Shown: positions 62,077-64,000 of the stretch, piece by piece
How the letters are laid out: every line of letters starts with the position of its first letter
Numbering within the stretch: position 1 is the stretch's first letter
Source of the DNA: Planococcus soli
GTDB lineage: Bacteria > Bacillota > Bacilli > Bacillales_A > Planococcaceae
Assembly: GCF_016881065.1 (NCBI RefSeq)
Contig: NZ_WXYN01000016.1
Span: 27,004 to 91,003, forward strand
Direction: 5' to 3'
Length of the DNA stretch: 64,000 nt
Position numbers and translations under genes: made by a program
The notes under the pieces: generated by a model
The model's database searches: none
Seen by the model: the letters and a program-made list of their open reading frames with translations, nothing else
Told to the model about the DNA's origin: nothing

Positions 62077-62547
62077 TTACCGATTTCCATATACTTCTGA
62101 TGTGCTGCGAGTGTACAATTCGATGATATGGCCGAAAGGGTCCTCGGTGTAAACCAGGTAATGAGGCTTTCCTTTGTTGATGTTCCATATCTTGCTTCGC
62201 TGTTTGCCGCCGTATTGCACCGCCTTTTCAATCGTATCGATCAGGTCATCAACAATCAGGCAAACGTGCATGAATCCGGCATGAGGGGCATAATGTTCAG
62301 CATGATATGTAGGATCCTGAAATTCAAAAAGTTCGATGCCGACACCGCTTGAAGACATCAAGTGGACATTGCGCATTTTTTTCAGTGCAGCGCCTTGCAG
62401 GTTTAATGTCATCGCTTCTGGATTGTCATCCGCTGCGTCAAAGTCGAATGGACCAGCTAAAATGTAGAAACCCAGCACTTTTTTATACCATTCAATGGCT
62501 TTGTCCAAGTCTGGGACGGCCAGTCCTACATGAGTAATAGCGCTCAT
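62077..62547 (-). CDS. VOC superfamily (glyoxalase/dioxygenase-fold) protein
   Basis: 156 residues with two paired beta-alpha-beta-beta-beta modules: ITHVGLAVPDLDKAIEWYKKVLGF (about residues 4-27, quoted loosely) and FMHVCLIVDDL. Metal ligands would be His6, Glu73 (GIELFEF), His94 (MHVC) and Glu in HIIELY. Such proteins include glyoxalase I, methylmalonyl-CoA epimerase and antibiotic-binding proteins; this one is not further assigned. Start ATG 62547 after AAAGGAGCTGTTGTT. Confidence 0.83.
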   Translation of the reverse strand: MSAITHVGLAVPDLDKAIEWYKKVLGFYILAGPFDFDAADDNPEAMTLNLQGAALKKMRNVHLMSSSGVGIELFEFQDPTYHAEHYAPHAGFMHVCLIVDDLIDTIEKAVQYGGKQRSKIWNINKGKPHYLVYTEDPFGHIIELYTRSTSEVYGNR

Positions 62548-62703
62548 AACAACAGCTCCTTTCTAACATTCTCTACCCTCAGCCAGAACAAATTAAGCAA
62601 AAAAACCAGTCAGACTTTTCTGTCTAAACGAAAATAGTTGTTGTCAAGCGCTATTTTTAGTATTATAATAAGCAATTGTGAAATTTGAAATGAGGGTACT
62701 AAA

Positions 62704-63777
62704 ATGAAAAATTCCATTTATGGATTAACGATAGATCAATTAAAAGAATGGTTTTTAGAAAACGGCCAGAAAAAGTACCGTGCTGAGCAGGTATGGGACT
62801 GGTTGTATATTAAACGCGTCACGGAATTTGCAGAAATGAACAATCTTTCAAAAGACTGCATCCAGCTGCTTGAAGACAACTTTGCCATCCGTACATTGAA
62901 AGAAACCGTTAAGCAGGAATCGGCAGACGGAACGATCAAGTTCCTTTTCCAAATGCAAGACGGAAACTTGATTGAAACGGTATTAATGCGCTTTAAATAC
63001 GGAAATTCTGTCTGTGTAACGACACAGGTCGGCTGTAACATCGGCTGCAGTTTCTGCGCCAGCGGACTCTTGAAAAAGAGCCGCGATTTAAACGCGGGCG
63101 AAATTGTTGAACAAATCATGCAAGTACAAGCGCATTTTGACACACAGCAAAAAGAAGAGCGTGTCAGCCACATTGTTGTAATGGGAATCGGTGAACCATT
63201 TGATAACTACACGAACTTGATGGGCTTCTTGAACATCGTCAACTCGCAAAAAGGATTGGCTATCGGAGCTCGCCACATTACGGTATCGACGAGCGGTATC
63301 GTGCCGAAAATCTACGATTACGCAGACGAAGGCCTGCAAGTGAATTTGGCAATTTCGATTCATGCGCCAACCAATGAATTGCGTACGCGCATCATGAAAA
63401 TCAACAAAGCTTATCCAATCGAGAAATTGATGGCGTCTATTGATTACTATTTGGAGAAATCCAACCGCCGCATCACTTTTGAGTATATTTTACTGCGCGA
63501 CGTCAACGATCATGTTGAAGAAGCAAATCAATTGGCGAAATTGCTGGAAGACAAGCGTCATCTATCTTACGTCAACTTGATTCCTTACAACTCGGTTGAT
63601 GAGCACGATCAATATCAGCAAAGCACGCCGGAAGCCATCACTGCTTTCTACGATGCGTTGAAAAAGAAAGGCATCAACTGTGGCGTACGCCATGAGCAGG
63701 GCGCCGACATCGATGCAGCTTGCGGACAGTTGCGAAGCAAGCAAATCAAAAAAGAGAAAAAAGTGGCTACAGTTTAA
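62704..63777 (+). CDS. rlmN: 23S rRNA (adenine2503-C2)-methyltransferase / dual-specificity tRNA methyltransferase
   Basis: 357 residues. A radical-SAM enzyme: the CxxxCxxC cluster motif is C111-C115-C118 ([12 protein letters not shown]), GIGEPFDNY follows, and the second catalytic cysteine is C340 (AACGQL). It methylates C2 of A2503 in 23S rRNA and, in many bacteria, A37 of some tRNAs. Start after GAGGGTACTAAA. Monocistronic, terminated at 63787. Confidence 0.96.
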   Translation: MKNSIYGLTIDQLKEWFLENGQKKYRAEQVWDWLYIKRVTEFAEMNNLSKDCIQLLEDNFAIRTLKETVKQESADGTIKFLFQMQDGNLIETVLMRFKYGNSVCVTTQVGCNIGCSFCASGLLKKSRDLNAGEIVEQIMQVQAHFDTQQKEERVSHIVVMGIGEPFDNYTNLMGFLNIVNSQKGLAIGARHITVSTSGIVPKIYDYADEGLQVNLAISIHAPTNELRTRIMKINKAYPIEKLMASIDYYLEKSNRRITFEYILLRDVNDHVEEANQLAKLLEDKRHLSYVNLIPYNSVDEHDQYQQSTPEAITAFYDALKKKGINCGVRHEQGADIDAACGQLRSKQIKKEKKVATV

Positions 63778-63786
63778 TAGATTCGG

Positions 63787-63821
63787 AAAAAGCGTTCCTG
63801 AAATTTCAGGAACGCTTTTTT
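63787..63821 (+). terminator. Rho-independent terminator of rlmN
   Basis: Near-perfect palindrome AAAAAGCGTTCC / GGAACGCTTTTTT with a short loop. Confidence 0.9.
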
Positions 63822-63842
63822 GTGCCTATATGAGTGCCTCTG

Positions 63843-64000
63843 CTTTTCTTATTGTCCAGACTCCAGCACCCAGATTCTAGGGTCATAAGCTACCCTGGCT
63901 ATGCGGCTGAAGAAATGCCGCTTCGCCAGTGCATCTTATGCCCATCGAATCTAAACGGGCGCTTCCGCTTTTCTTATTGTCCAGACTCCAGCACCCAGAT
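63843..64000. repeat. 125-bp palindromic element, opposite orientation, running off the window
   Basis: The complement of the same junction occurs at 63843 and 63968, again exactly 125 bp apart and identical over at least 33 bases up to the window end. The body differs from the 61.6-kb units but has nested arms AGCGCCC/GGGTGCT, GATTC/GAATC, CATAAG/CTTATG and GCGGC/GCCGC (read on the minus strand). Confidence 0.78.

Noticed and set aside
61610-64000. Insertion sequence or composite transposon formed by the 125-bp repeats
   Set aside because: No transposase gene lies inside, and the bracketed genes include the core gene rlmN.

Overview
The window reads as chromosomal DNA of a Gram-positive, low-to-mid GC member of the Bacillales, most like the Planococcaceae (Planococcus/Planomicrobium type). 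This is an inference from four things: strong AGGAGG-type ribosome binding sites with many TTG/GTG starts, Bacillus-type regulation (S-box, L-box, Zur boxes, sigma-B-like promoters), Bacillus-type stress genes (RsbQ, RsbR, DUF2382), and dense rho-independent terminators. I see no rRNA, tRNA, CRISPR array, prophage or intact insertion sequence.

Layout. 1-4.3 kb: end of leuD, then a small DUF3311 protein with a sodium/solute symporter, an MFS carrier and a flavin reductase. 4.5-9 kb: a hydroxyacid dehydrogenase and several membrane proteins. 9.2-13.1 kb: a NUDIX hydrolase, a PLD/DEAD-helicase/DUF3427 protein and a DUF4357 protein, which look like a repair or defence cluster. 13.1-25.3 kb: ordinary accessory genes (AI-2E permease, TetR/SDR pair, small membrane proteins, HAD, Gfo/Idh/MocA, Lrp with an MBL-fold protein) and two decayed genes. 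A pair of abutting inverted consensus DnaA boxes lies at 14569-14586. 25.4-30.8 kb: molybdenum region with a sulfite-oxidase-like enzyme under a SAM-I riboswitch, modABC, moeB, moaB and moaC. 30.9-36.4 kb: a fluoroacetate-dehalogenase-like hydrolase, two tandem SDRs, a Yip1 protein and two DUF2382 stress proteins, several with sigma-B-like promoters. 36.4-38.1 kb: a Zur regulon (CobW-type GTPase, zinc-free L33 and S14). 38.3-41.1 kb: RsbQ, a PAS-GGDEF protein and RsbR, a stress-signalling set linked to c-di-GMP. 41.1-42.4 kb: dapA under a lysine riboswitch. 42.4-54.9 kb: methyltransferase, zinc protease, TraB-type protein, RND and MFS pumps, NupC, a NERD-domain protein and an NCS2 purine permease. 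54.9-64 kb: a CarH/LitR-type B12 regulator, an MFS pump, two acetyl-CoA hydrolase/transferase paralogues around a LytTR regulator, a VOC protein and rlmN.

The strongest unexplained signal is around the NERD gene (51.7-53.2 kb). Two different non-coding arrays bracket it: six copies of a GCACG-centred motif every 20-21 bp (51822-51945) and five copies of a GTCG-centred motif every exactly 20 bp (53086-53180). Each array is preceded on the same strand by a nearly identical 20-bp hairpin (51745-51764, 53042-53061). The spacing is about two helical turns, so all motifs of an array face the same side of the DNA. The NERD protein carries a C-terminal four-cysteine zinc ribbon and a possible helix-turn-helix, and its best ribosome binding site is followed by ATA rather than a normal start codon.

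A second unusual element is a 125-bp palindromic repeat, tandem at 61.6-62.0 kb and inverted at 63.84-64.0 kb. Its ends are conserved while its stems change in a compensatory way.
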